In this document: one piece after another, positions 1 through 14,200 of the stretch
Numbering within the stretch: position 1 is the stretch's first letter
How the letters are laid out: the number at the start of each line of letters is the position of its first letter
Origin: Valencia hispanica
Lineage: Eukaryota > Chordata > Actinopteri > Cyprinodontiformes > Valenciidae
Assembly (NCBI GenBank): GCA_963556495.2
Contig: OY747710.1
Coordinates: 21,955,500-22,019,499 of the forward strand
Length of the DNA: 64,000 nt
Reading direction: 5' to 3'
Translations under genes and position numbers: made by a program
The notes under the pieces: model-generated
Database searches by the model: none
What the model was told of the DNA's origin: nothing
Seen by the model: the letters and a program-made list of their open reading frames with translations, nothing else

Positions 1-536
1 ATCTCAATGTTCTTAGTATTAGAAAATATTTTTAATTAGACTTAGAAAGGTATGAATATTAAATAGTAAATTAAATCAGAACTATGTCTAAAGCCGCAAG
101 CTCAGAAATAGAAAAACAATATAAAAATTAGTACAGTAATTGTACTGATGGGAAAATAGATGCATTTGATAGATATGTTCACTTATACAATTGGTGTCTC
201 ATAAACTCCTACCTCTGTTCATCCTACTGGCAAATAAAAGGATTTATTTACTTGAGAAGGTGAGAAACTCTTCTAGTCTTTTCTGACTAAAAATCTTGAA
301 ATAATTTTGCATTTCTGTTTTTAGAATGCTGTTTGTCTCAGAAAAGTCCCAAAGGCAACAGGAAAATTTGAAACATGCACTTTATAGGCCCACAGTGATT
401 TTCTCAAGAACATTTGTTTGTTTCTGGATGAAATATTTAAGAGTTTAAAACATCTGCAAGTAATAAAAATAAAACCACGGTTCTGGTTTATATTCTGGTT
501 TTTCTATTAAATACACATTTATTACAGGTCAGTTAC
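1..536 (-). other. rbfox1l 3' intron, partial
   Basis: AT-rich sequence beyond the last recognised rbfox1l exon. The donor for that exon (GT on the minus strand) is at 535-536. No further coding exon, repeat or RNA gene was seen here. Confidence 0.6.
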
Positions 537-2207
537 CCATCACTGTATGCTGCCGTGGCAGCAGATGCTGACTGAGCCACTCTGTAAGCTGCAGGATAAC
601 CTCCCTATAGGGAGAAAAAAAAAACATTAATATGGCAGCATACCAATAATAACTAATTAGAAAAAAAACATATTAGGTTTAAAGAAATGAGCAGCTTCTT
701 ACATAAACTTCTGCTCCATACAGTCCTTCCTGATACACAACCCTAAAAAAAAGCACAAAAACACCAATGCCACGCTCAAATAAATGTGAACAAACAAGAA
801 AACTCTTGAACTTGAGGAAAACTTGGCTTTGCTTTATATTGAGTGTCAATTGGTGAAACCATGAAGCAACAATGATGTTGTAACTTTATCTGATTCAACA
901 TAATGTTTTCAAGATGACTCAAAAGATTTTCATACAGCTGGTTCCCATTCATTTCAATTCGGTTTGTCGAACCAAATTTACTTGGTAAATTTATTTTATA
1001 GAAAAGCATGATGGGATTTGTTGGAAATCACTGTGTTATTTAACACTTTAGTGAACCTAATGACATGTTGAGTTGGTGGTCTCAACCACAAGTTTAGATT
1101 TAAAATGGCTGCTGCCCATATAATAAAACAAATAGTTGTAGATATGAGCTGTTCATTAGCACCTCTGACAGATTGTTTCTCATTAAACCAGTTGGACACA
1201 CAGTAGAGTATATAATTTCTAACTGTGAACGTAGTCCTTTATTGCTAGACCAGAGAGAAATGTATGATCTGCTGGAAGCAGCTGTTAGCCTGGGAACTGA
1301 GCAAATACCACAGGTTGTCCAACTTGCTCAGCTCAGGTGGTACGCAAATCTTAGTTCACAGTTCAGACTTCTGTGACGAATTGAACACAGCTCTAGTTGC
1401 ATGGTGGACAACCAGTGGGGTTTGTTGCTGTGCTAGCTACTATTAGCAGGAAATGGCAAAATAATGCTGCATTCCTATTGATTTTATGGATTCAAACACG
1501 AAACAATGACAGATACAGATACAATCAATCAGAAGTACAAGGACATAGTAACTTTTTGACATTTTTTATAGGCAGAGATGCTAAACATATTGTTGCACTT
1601 CCACAGAAATGTTTGTTTATTTTAATAAAAATGACTTCTGAAATTGAAAGTCCACTCGCTCCTGTGTACATACAAGTTAGCATTAGCAATGCAACACAGC
1701 TAGTTTCTACAGGAAGTTAGAAAAGTAGCAGTTTAACACCCTTGTGCTACGATATGATTTATGACCTGTTACATATTTCTGTCACATAGCAATAATTCAG
1801 GCAAGTTGATTAATGTATCTTATTCTAAGTGAGTTTAGTGGTTTTCAGTATGGCATTGATGATGGTGTTAATTCGGTGTTAGGGATTATTAGTCAACATG
1901 TTAAACATTTTGTCGGCTGTGAGTTCTGTGCTGCCAGTGGCTGTTGAATCACTGTCCTGATACCTAAAAAAAAGCATAATTTCCCAGGTGGACCCAGGGT
2001 CTTACCCAGGGTAGGCAGGCACAGCAGCAGGAGTGCCTGCTGCAGAACGAATCGTGTTGTAGACGGCACGGCCCCGACCTCGCAGTGCAGATCCTCGGTA
2101 GGCAAAGGTAGGAGTCGCTACAGGGTATGGAAAACTGGCAACTACAAACATAGAAATTGAGAGAAAACAAAATTCCTTAACAGTGCCAAGTAGAATAAAG
2201 GCTCTCA

Positions 2208-2247
<40 letters not shown>

Positions 2248-5200
2248 CATCAACAAACCTGTATAAAGCTCAGGTGCGTACATTGCCCCCATTACAGGGT
2301 TGATCTTCCAACCAGATGCTGAGAAGAAATAAAAAATTAATAATAACTACATTTAAAACAGACCTGTAAACATAGTGTAGCAAAGCCTGACTTCCTGGGA
2401 TTAAATATTTTAACAGCTTCTCTCCTGGTCACTTCAAAATGTCCTCATCAACCCTCAGGTCTAGTCAAAACAACTCTTACTCCTGGTATTGGCCCAGGAC
2501 CTCAGTGTATCAGAAGCTACTGACCTTGGAAAGTTAAGTTTAGAAAGTGTCCTGCCTATCGAAGTCATTCTCATTTGAGTAATAGTGTTTTGCTCATTTA
2601 GAAATTCAGAATAAACATTGAAATCCTCTAAAATGAACCGAAAAGTTCAGTATTGATCATGAATGCCTTCTACCTTCAATGTGAACAATTATTTTATCGA
2701 ATAGTCATATCAGTCATGAGATATTATGACTCAATGGTTGTTGACATGTTGCAACTTAGAGGTTTCTCTTCAGTCTAAATAAAGTTAGAAAAAGTAGTGG
2801 GATCCATTTGTTATTGGCAATCTAACCAACACAGCTTTCATGTTACCCCAAGTCTACTTCTGATTGGCTGATTAAATCGATCGTAACATCTCCTCCCACA
2901 AATGCACAGTCCCATCAAGCTAGGTTTTAACCTCAGAAAGTAACCCTGGATGGGCTTTACCTTTCTTTACCAAACCAGAGAGATCCCTGTTTAACCTTTG
3001 GAGATTTGGTTGAGATAATTGTTTTCAATGCATCAAGGCTTCGTTACGTTTGTCTTTTTGTGCAAGATCCTTAATTCCCTCCACACACCTTGGACATGTT
3101 CACAGCATCAGTCATTTTTATTAGCTTTGTTTCCTTTAGTATCTGCATCTATTAGTGATCCGATATGGTGAACCCCCAGAGATTCAAAATCCTATGCCAG
3201 AGGAGCCAACCATATGTCAGTCTCACATTGACCTTGCAACCAACAGAACCAGTTATTCGTCCAGTGACCCAGTCCCTCCTCTAAGCCAAAAGACAGGTGT
3301 GAAGGGAAAGATCCGAGTAGGATCCGTGAGAAAGGTGACAGTACAACCCAAAATTATTCACTGGTGAGTAGATATTTGGTTGATTAATAATAAATGTAAC
3401 TCTTGATTGTATAGCTCTTGTTGATTCTTCCTGATTTTTAACTGAAGAGTTAATTTTATTCAAAGTAAATAAAAAAATGTACAGAGATCTCTTGACTCTT
3501 TTTCTAATGTGTATAAAGGTAAGTCCCTGGAAAGCAGCGTCCATTCTTCGGATTGATTTTGATGGATTATGAGACTAATTTATGTATGAGCATTAATATA
3601 GCTTCATATTGCTACAAAAGCTATGAAATCAGGCTGTATTCATGTTTCTTACTTGATATTTCTCCATTCATTAGCGGTGTCTGAGGCTTCTTCGTAACTA
3701 CTCTTGCAGTGGCATTATTGACCTGTGAACATAGACACGAACAGTAAGCTCAATAAAAGAGGACTCTCTGGGATGTTAACAAGAAAATGTACAAATAGTA
3801 AGAAATCTTCACCTCAATCTTCCTCCCTTCTACAATCGTCCCATTTAGCTTTTCTCTTGCTCGGTCCGCCTCCATAGCACTCTCAAAAGTCACAAATCCA
3901 AAACCCTGAACAATATTAGTGTAACTTTATTTAAAAGTAGTTTCATATCAGTTTTAACTCTGATAAAACGGTTTGTGTTGTTGCTCACCTTTGACCCTCT
4001 TTCATTGAAGATGATTTCGACATCAAGGATTTTGCCAAATTGCTGTAAAATTCATAATAAAGTGAAATAGGGAGCCAAAACCCAAAGAAAGCCTTTAAAA
4101 GACATTAAGACAGCCTGGAGAAGTATTGATAAGAAAGAGTGAAGGTCATATACCCCAAACATCTGGCGGAGGTCGGGGTCCCTGAAGCGGAAAGGGATGT
4201 TGGAGACATGTAGGCGTTTTGGTTGGGCCTTCTCCGAGCTCTCCTCCTCTGTTCCGGTTCCCGCTCCGGCCCCCGATGACACGGACACGCCGAGAGACTG
4301 GGGGTCGGACGTGACGGTGGCTAAAGCATCGTCCTGACAGAGAAGAAGCAAAGCAGAAAGGACGAGACGAAAGGGGACGTGATGGTACAGACGGAAACAG
4401 GAAAATACAGAACAAAAGATGGAGAGGGCATGAATGAGATGAGATGGAAGAAAACAGAGAGAGCAGCATTACTGGAAAAAGCAAATCAAGATTGTCTGAC
4501 AATCAGGTCGGCAAGATCAGCGAGAGCTTTCAGAGAAAATCTGTGTGAAGATTACGTTTTATCAGCATCACATGACATTCAGCAAAGATCATTTTCATGA
4601 GCTCAAGTGATCCAAACCATGTTTAGCGAGCATTCAGCAACCAGTGATCCCTCTCAGGCAAAGGTAAGGCAGGAGTGTGAATTTACTCCGTTTTAGTAAA
4701 GTGTCTGGAAATACATGCCTGCAGGAGGACAACTAATGCTCTAACAGTATTGATTCAAACTAACCTTCAATTGAGGCTTTACAAAGTTGTACAACATAAG
4801 TAAGTATGCAGCTGTGAAACATGACTCAAATATCATGGTTTAAATCTGTGCAAGGATATTTTTATTATTATTATTTTGAGTTGAATAATGTCTAACTTTG
4901 TTAATCTGATGAGTGGAGGCCGACTTGAGATAGATAATGGACAGAAGGTTCATCCAATCACTGCTGTCAACATTTTTTTAAAACTCTACAAGGACTTCTC
5001 ATCTTATGAAACCCTTTTTAAGCTACTGCCCATTTTGAAATATAAATCCTGTGCTTATTTGACATGACAAGCCATGCAAACAGAAGAATAAAGCCCATAT
5101 TTTAACAACTGTGGGTGTTCTCATGGTTAGGTTTAATTTTTAAGCAATGTTCATGCAGTTAGAAAAGTTCAGCTGCACTTCTTTTTGTTTGAACAACCAC

Positions 5201-8200
5201 ATAGTGTTCCTTCATCGGCGTGTGTATTTTCATCCTTCGGTAGTTCTTCTGAATAACAGTGCCTTGCAAAAGTGTTTTGTCATTGTAGAAACACAAACTT
5301 CAATCTATTCGACTGGGATTCAACATAAAGTACAGCATAATTGTGAAGTAAAGCAAACCTCACACAACCTAATTTATTATAATTATTTTTTTTGCTTTTT
5401 CAAAATAAAAAGTAAAACTGTGGCATTATTTTTTTTCAGTTTCCCTGGGTCAATGTTTTATTTAACCACCTTTTTGTCTGCAGTAATAGCTCCAAGTCTT
5501 TAGGTTTATGTTTTTACCAGCTTTCCACATCTAGAGACTAAAATGTTGCTTGTTCTTTTTAGAAAAACAGTTCAAGCCCAGTCAGGTTGGAGAAGGTGTC
5601 TGTAAATGTCGATATTAAAGTCTTGCCACAGATTTTCAATAAACTTTAGCTCTGGACTTTGACTAGGCCATTCTAGTACATGAATGCACTTTGATCTAAA
5701 TCATTCAATTGTAGCTCTAACTACATATCTAGTGTTTTTCTCCTACTGGAAGGTGAACATACACTCCAGTCTCAGGCATATTTTCATCTCATGCCTTGTT
5801 TCCACTGAGTGGTACACCACGGGTCGGTGTGGTTCGGGACACGATTTTGTCTGTTTCCATTGTAAAAGCGGTCCGTAGAACTGACCCTTACTGCAACATT
5901 CCTGGGGCCCCTTGCAGTTGTAGGTCCACAGGACAATGATATGGTACAGTTAGGGAGGAGCTACTGGAGTCACACAACAAAGTCCTTTTTTGGGGTAAAA
6001 AGGCTACTTTTTTATTTTATTTTTATTTAATGATTATTTTACTAGGAATTCCCTTGAGATAAAATCTATTTTTCGAGACCTGGCTCCTGATCATTACCAT
6101 TGATTGGGGGACATAAAAACATCACTGCTTGCATCAAACACGAGGCATACTAGAGAGTCACGTTTGTCGTCACACTAGTATGACGCCATGTTAGGGGTTT
6201 GGATTAAACCTTGTTTGCCCAGTGAGAGTCCAACTGGGGGTGAAAACACTCCTGGATACGCCGTACCATACCGTACCGTACTGTACCGTACTGTACCGTA
6301 CCGGTCAGTGGAAACAAGGCATAACATGTTTGCCTCCAGGGTTGCCTGGCATTTAGCTCCAACCATCTTCGTATCTACTCTGACCAGCCTCCAGATTTAT
6401 ATTACCTGTGATTTTCTTCTTGCAGCTCTTCTGTAGAGGCCAGATTTGTGAAATGCTTGTTGTCCTATTAACAGAGTCTTTCTCCTGAGCGATGGATCTC
6501 TGCAGGTTATTATGGACCTCCTGATTGCTAATGTGATTAATCCTCTCTTCCACTGGCTATGTTTGCAGTTGTGCCGTACTCATTCCATTTTAAGATAATG
6601 AATCAAACAGATATTGGTGAGATGTTTAAAGCTTGGGATATTGTTTTATAACCTAATACTGCTTTAAACTTACCCACAACTTTTCTCTGACCTATTTGCT
6701 GTGTTCCTTGGTCTTCATGTTGGTGTTTGTTTTTAAATGTTCCTCATACAAACCTCTAACGCCTTCACAGAACATCTGGATTTATGCTGAGAAAAAGATT
6801 TCACACAGCCAGACAACATATACTAATCAGCTGACTACTGAAGCCAACTAATTACACTGGGTCTTATTTAGGCAATTCAGAGTAAAATGGCTGAATACAA
6901 ATGCCTGCTGCACTTTTCGGATTTTACTTGTAAAAACTTCTAAACCGTGTATATTTTTTGTTCCCCTTCACAATTATGCAGCAAAAGTTAATCTGTTGTG
7001 AATACTTTAGCAAGGCACTGTGTTTATTTTTGATTAACCGTAACCCTGGTCGGTTGTTGAGAGCTAATGAAAGTCTGGATTATTTGATTTTGAAGTGATT
7101 TAACAAAAGAATGTCCTCACCTCTCTTGCACAAGTTGCACATCCAACCTGGGCCATGTTAGCTGTGTGTATAAGCTGCCTCATGCAGAACAATTCAAAGA
7201 GTAATGTGCCAAAACCAAAGCATTCATGGTCTCACAATGCACCACAATGCTGGTGTGTGTGTATATGTGCACTTGGTGCTGGCTGTGCAAGATCATCAAC
7301 TGTTGCAAGAAAAGTGTTAAAACTATTTTAAATAGATTAAATCCCAAGGAGGATCTTAAGAATACAAAAGTTCAATCATAGCTGCGAGAGGATGGGCAGA
7401 GAGCATAATAAAGAGATGAAAAGAAAGCATAAAACTACAAGAAAAAGTAAGAAGGAATTGCACTTTAAGGATTTGAGAATTAGCATTCTAGTACCAAGAG
7501 GCAGGTAAGGAGAGAAGAGGCCTCAGTGCAGCAGTGATAGACAGAATAAAACCAGAGGGAACAAGGCAAAGATGGTGCGCAGGAAGCTTAAAAATGAGGA
7601 GGAGGATGCGAAGAAGGAAAAAGTGGGTCAGAACTGAGGGGTCAGTTTCAGGTCATGGTGCTGCTTTTCTGCCAAATGTTAAATGTAAAACGTCAAGGGG
7701 CATCATTATGGTCGCAGGGAAAAGGTTCAGGGATACATTCACCCAGGAAGGCATTTCTATACAAACACATAACACAGGCTCTCAGTACTGGCTTTATGTG
7801 ACTAACTACAGTAGACAGCATCACATCCACCCCACAAACACACACAGGCCGGGGCGGGGGGAAGTTGGGGAGCTGGGTGTTGGTGTCATGTCACGATGCA
7901 GATTTGTGTTCTGGACCTGAGCGATATTTCAGAGGGGGGAGTGGGGGGGTTCTCATCTGGTCAGCCTTCCCCACTTTGACCCCCTCCCCTCCGAGGCGAC
8001 GTCTCAACTTTCCCCCGAAATTCAGCACGGACCCAAGAATGTCAGGGGCTCTATAGCAATAAAATATATAGACGGGGGGCCACAAAAAACACCATTTATG
8101 AGAGGACGAAGAGAGATCTGCAGCAGAAGCAGAAGGACACACAGCCGAACTGCCACACAGATCAAACTAAACAGCGTTCAAATCTCATGTCTTCATCAGT

Positions 8201-11200
8201 GAACTGCAGTGAGGGAAAACAGCAACCCTACTTCATGTATTGAACCACATTTTTCATCATGTTTCAACATTAAATTCTATTTCTTAAGAATATTAGCACA
8301 ATAGAACCTCTTTATTACTTCATTAGACATGAAAGACTTTTCTTTTTTATAGGATTGTATATTTAAAGCTCATTTTTATTTCCAGAAGCCTGACTTTACT
8401 GTAATATGTTAAAGTAGTGTAATTGATAGCTCTGCAGAGTTTCTGAAAGGCTTTTAAAGTTTTTGTGGAAGGATTGGTTAAAAAAGTAGGAAAGTGGACA
8501 AGTTGAGGACCGAAGAAGACTCAAAATCAGGACCTTTTCAGCAAATAACTCTTTGGGAATTGCCTTGTTGGTATTTAAATCACAGTTTAAGCATTAAATA
8601 ACGTTTAGCTTTGTTTTCTTACAGATTCACCAATAGAAAAAGGTAAACATTTTATATGTGGACTGTCGCATCCCTTGAGTTTAGGATGCCTTTTGTGTAT
8701 AATTGATTCCTAGGTCAGAGTTAGGTGGCTGAACAAAGTGCAGAGAAAAACTTTAGAGGATTTTTGGAAAACCTGGTAAACTGCTGAACGCTCACAAGAG
8801 AAATTAGTTTGCAGTCAGCAAATACTCAGCATAGATGCACAGTAACATATTACACTGTAAACCAAAAATGTTGGCCTCACTGTGGCAACAGGGGGGTTGT
8901 AAAGGGCTAGCTAAGGATTTTTGAAGCAAAGCGTTGTTAAAACTTTATTAGTAGTAAATATCTTACCAGTAAAATGGAATACATTACAAAAGCTATTGTT
9001 GTTGTTCTTTTTGTTGTCGTTGTTGTATCAAGCATCCAGGCCACTCAGGTCTTCTGGTTCAAGTCTACTCTGCACCCCCAGAATCAGACCCAAATACAGA
9101 GAAGCAGCGTTCTGATTTTATTCTCCTCCAATCTGGAACAAACTGCTTCTACTCCTCCTTGCACACCTTCAGTATAAACTAGACCTGTGCTGTCTGGTCT
9201 GATTGTACAGGCATGCACTTTCATATCAACACAAGCCAGAAGCTGCTGTGGTTCCCATTAGGATATTTGAGTGTTTCTGCAGGCTTCTTTGAGCACTTCG
9301 CTTTCTGCTTTTAGGGTGAACTTGCTTGGGTGACCAGATGTGGGCATGTTGTCAGTTGTTCTGAATGTCCTCCCTTTGTAGACTGTTTCACAGGAGTGGG
9401 ATGGCTTATTTCAATTTATTTTGAGAGCTCTTTAAGCAGACCTCACCAGTCGTGTTTCTGAAGGCGCCGGAACTTCACCCCCACTGTACCAGTCAGGAGC
9501 AGTCCAAAGATATTTCAGAGACTTGCATTAATATGGGCAGCCTCCTTCAACATCATTGATGTGATGCACATCTGTAATTTTAGCTGATTTAAGAGTGAAT
9601 GAATGTAGTGGTTTGTTCTTCCTTTTTGAAAGTTGCATTTTACATTAAGTTTTAAAAGTGTTTTCTTCATTTTTAATTGTTTGGTTTTGTTTCTTAATAT
9701 TGATATTACAGGTCCACATGTCCAAATATCTTAGAAAGACAAGACTTTCACATGAGTGTGAAAGTAAAGGGATATCCCTTTGAATCAGCAAAACTGGATT
9801 CTTACTGAATACAAAAATGATCCACTGCATGCTGGTAACGTTTCAATAGAACGTTGCTTCAAAAATCCAAAACTATCCCTTTAATAGAGGGACCATGAAG
9901 GTACGTAAAGATAAATGTTTTCCATTGTACAATTTAAAATTGAGCTCAACTATTAGAACAATTTTTCAATTTATACGCTCAGTTGGAGACGGGTGGAAAT
10001 GTTATGTTATTTAAAAGTTAATGTTGAGTGAAGATTAGGGTAAAATTTCACCATGTAAAGTGAGAGTTTAAATTATTTAATGTTTCAGCCCCTACACAAG
10101 AAATGAATCGAAAGGAGAATCACAGATTTTGTTACAAACAAAAAAGTGTAAACACAAACAGAAAACGCAGCAATCTTGAAACGTCACTGGTTTAGTTGAT
10201 TTTACTACCAACTAAATAAGACACAGGAAATGTGGGTATTTATTTCCAACAACAAACACCCTCTCAGCTGTCCCCCAGAGGCTCCGTACAAGGACATAAC
10301 AGAGGAGGTGGGCCTCTAAATATAGAGAGAAACTTTATCTGGCCATGCTACTCTGCTGGGACCTCCTACATGGAACAATGAATTACTGAAGATCAAATTT
10401 TAATGGGACATGACGTGGTTTCCAGTATGTTTGACACAAACCTCTCTTACCGTGTTGCTGGGGTTCAGGGTGTCTGCCCCCTCCAGCTGGGGGCCCTGAT
10501 AAACTCTGAGTTGGGGGTGTTCGGAGTAGTCAGAGCTGTGATGCACGGAGCTGAAATCAAGCGTGGGCAGTCTGCTGGCAGATGCCGATGGGCCTTGAGT
10601 CGGTGGAGGGTATGAAGGGGGCGGGGCGTAGACCTGGGGGAGGGAGGGGTCTGCGCTGACGGCGCCGGCCTCCTGGGCAGGCCCCCCCTGAAGAAAGGAT
10701 GAGAGTGAGGGTGGAATGAGTCTCTGATCACAAAGAAAACCTCAAAGATGTAAACAAATAAACAACCTGATGCTCTTCTTCTGCTTTCAAGATACAGCTC
10801 ATTGTTCAGTGACAAAAACGGTGCAGAGAAAATATGTTATAATTACAGAGAGGTGCAATAATGTTAAAATAAAAGAGCAATGCACCAATTTCAGGTGAAA
10901 ATATTCAGTTTTCTCTCTCTAGCATTAAAATAGCCATGTTTGAAAACAGCTTAGAAAATCTTAAAAAGGAGTCATTTATCTTAAACGTTTGCCACTAAAG
11001 ACAATACAAGTATAAAAAGGTTGGTCCAACAAGAAAAAGAGGCATCAAGAGTTATTACACACTGTACAATTAATTGTTTGTTTTTGAGATTTGTTTGAAA
11101 GAATTATCCAATCTAAAATAATTTGTGTACATTTCACAAATACTCACCATGTTGACCATTTTAGTACGTTTTGGTATTAGCTAAATATTCAGTTTATCTT

Positions 11201-14200
11201 CTCTTTCAGTTTTAATGTATTTTCCTGTTTTCCTTTGCTTTGCTTATTTTTTCCCATATCAGTTCTTTCTTTTTAAAATGTGTTTTGTATTTTCTCATTG
11301 ATATGTCATCTTTAGTTTTAGGTCATGACATAAAAATATATTTTGCAAAAATATTTAACCCTTTTTCAGATTAAATTCTGTTAAATCGATCCATGAGAAA
11401 AATATAATAAAACCAGCAAAACCCGTGGCAACATTGATGGTAAAACATGCACATTATAAAATGTAAACATTTTAGTTAAAAGCAATAAAAAAAACTCTCA
11501 GTGTTTCTCAGTGGTCTGTCTTTTTTTTACACCTCCACATAAAAATTAAATGAAATATCAAGAACCAGTTGATTTGAACTAGTAGGCTGAGTTTATTTAG
11601 TGCTTGACACATCTAGTTTAATCATAAACATTTAAGATAAACCTGAGTGTCTGAAGCTGAAGCTTATAAATTAAATGGAAACTTTTAATCAAATCAAATG
11701 CTAAGGTTAAAGATGAAAAGTATTGTCTCACCCCCCTTTGATGATCCTCTCTCTGATGCATTGTGCAACAACTGCTGCATGTTTTAATGCCAGCAGACCA
11801 CCCGCCCACCCCACCATAAGTCCCACTCATCAGCCAATCACATCCAATCACAGCTCCATAACAGGGGAGCCCCACCAGCTGCAGACATCTGCAACTGTCA
11901 GTCACCTCAATCCCCTCCACCGAGTCGGCATTCCCCCAAAATCACTCCTGAAGACGGATCAGACGGAGCTCTCACTCTTCAGCTGCCACACATTCTGCTA
12001 GATATCCTGATTATCATTAAAAAAAACACAAATCAGCTTGCTCGTTTAATGCTTTGAGATTTTTACAATTAAAATGAAAAGAAGTTGATTATTGTATGCA
12101 TGTAGATCGTAACTAAAATATGAATCTGAGAAATTAACAGATTTTCAGCAAAATGAAGTAGAAGAAAGGGTGAAATAAGCGGCCACCAAACACTGGCTAG
12201 ATTAATTTCAGAGCTGATGGAATCATTTGAATAGTTCATTTGTTTATTAAAAACTGAATTTTTAACTATTTGTTATATTTTTAATAATTAAATATCTTGG
12301 TAAATTCTGGTATTGGGCATAACACCTAATATCTGTTATTCATAGGCATAAGCAAACTAAGCCTCTGGTTAAAGCCCCCAAACTACGAGGGGCCTCTCAT
12401 AAATGCATACGTTTTTACACAGACTATGGATTTTTATATTTCTTCATTGAGAATGAAAATAATATATAATTTTCTAAAAGTGGAAAGAAAAGTCTTCATT
12501 GTTTATTTGTTGTGTTAACACAGTTCTAATCTGATGCTATGAGTTTAATCTTTGTGTTTGAGCTCGGTTTGTTCACAAACACATCTCAGCAAATAATATC
12601 CAATTATCCATGAGTGTGTAATTAAACCTGGATCCTGCTACCAGTTTCCACCAAATCTGTATTGAAACGCTGTTAGTGGTAGTGATGTTTTTCACAAGAA
12701 GAAGGGCTCCAAATCAAATTTGGCTTAAGGCCCCAAAAAACTTTAAACCAGCCCTGTGCATTAAGATAAACACAGCTAAAGCTGTGACACGTTTGTGATC
12801 AGAAGTAAAAATGTCAGTTCCAGGTTTCAAAAATCAATTGGAAATCCTCCTTTAGTCTAAATCTGAGTGTTTTGACCTAAGATGACCCCAAAATTCAATA
12901 TGGCGGCTGCAGGTAGGAAACATAGTGATTGCTGCTGGAAAGAAGAAAAAAAACAACAGTGATCTGAACTGCAGATGGTTTATCTTTAATCTATTTTCAA
13001 CATCTTTTAGTAAACAAACTGCTGCATAAAATGCAGAGAAACCCATTGTTATGGTCTTGTGTTGCTAATCCTTAATTCGATTTGAAATGTGTCTGGGAAT
13101 GATGTCCCACTACAGGTCACTGCGTTCAAGTCGCAAGTCAGAACTTCATTGGGATTTGCTAGCAAGACAATAACAATGCACTTCCCTCCATTATATATGT
13201 TGAAACACTCTAGTTTACACTAGTTTATACCTGTAACTTTCACTGCATTCTATATGCATGGCAGCCAAAGATGATACTGAGCTCAGAGTCAGAGGGAGTC
13301 AGTGTTGCATTTTTACCCAGAAACTCGCAAAATTTCAAATACTTCTGAGCACAAGTAGCATAAAAGGTAGTCAGGTCACTGAGCACAACAGCATGCAAAT
13401 CTCACTGTTTTTTCTCAACGTCAAATGTAAATGGAAGGCATCATAAATTGTTTATAGATTGGACAAACAGCTTTTTACACTGGTTATGTTGAAAATAAAG
13501 TATTTTTCACAGGTGGAAGGCGTCATGGTCGAGTCTAATTTAGGCCAAACTTATTTAAACCTGCTCATGTAGCTGAGGTGCTTCAGAGCCCTTTAGCTGC
13601 ATGGTGCATGCACCGGGCTGACAGCACAACTTCGCTTTAGGTAATTTTTGCACAATAAACAGGTTGAACTCAGAAGATGTTGTTCCAGTCTTCCAGTGTT
13701 GTTTGCAAACTTGAAGATACTAAATGCCCTTTCACACCTAGGGGAGTTGCAGCTGTTAAAATGTTGCTAAATTGACGAGGTTATTGAAAATTCCAAAAAG
13801 TTAGCCTTAATTGTATTAAATACCTGAAAACTCACATCTAAATGCATCTCTTCCTATGCTTAACAGTATCTCTGCGCCATGTTTCCCAACATTTCAACTT
13901 TTTGTCATTAGAATCAGCCGGTCTGTGGCTGCGTTGACCTCCTTCACAAATATAAGACTCAAAGATTAGACAAGACGAGGCAGTCTGTTAGATATCACTG
14001 TCAGCCACACTCTCTCCCTTTTAACTCCCGGCCTGATTCAGAATCACACAGTCAACAGATGCAGACACAGAGGTCTTTTAAAAAATCCCCATTTGTTCAC
14101 TTGTTCCCTCGTCTCCTTCCTCAGCTGTCACTTGGTGATCAGACTCCGACAGCTCGGAGCCAGGTGGCCACTGCGGCAGCTGTCACAGGATTTACACAAG

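Larger units (their letters stand above)
4334..10450 (-). other. rbfox1l intron 2
   Basis: Large intron between the N-terminal Pro/Ser exon and the RRM exon. It holds the Tc1-like element at 5256-7021 with a nested MITE. The rest (7022-10450) has no ORF that I recognise. A purine-rich, G-rich stretch at about 7845-7960 has no clear coding signal. Confidence 0.6.

Noticed and set aside
4379..4600. Plus-strand frame rich in charged residues opposite the rbfox1l RRM exon flank
   Set aside because: It sits in the intron just upstream of the rbfox1l RRM exon on the other strand, in purine-rich DNA; no homology seen.
7534..8142. GC-richer stretch with open frames on both strands
   Set aside because: No similarity to Rbfox or other families, and no plausible splice signals to join it to rbfox1l. 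Composition alone is not enough.
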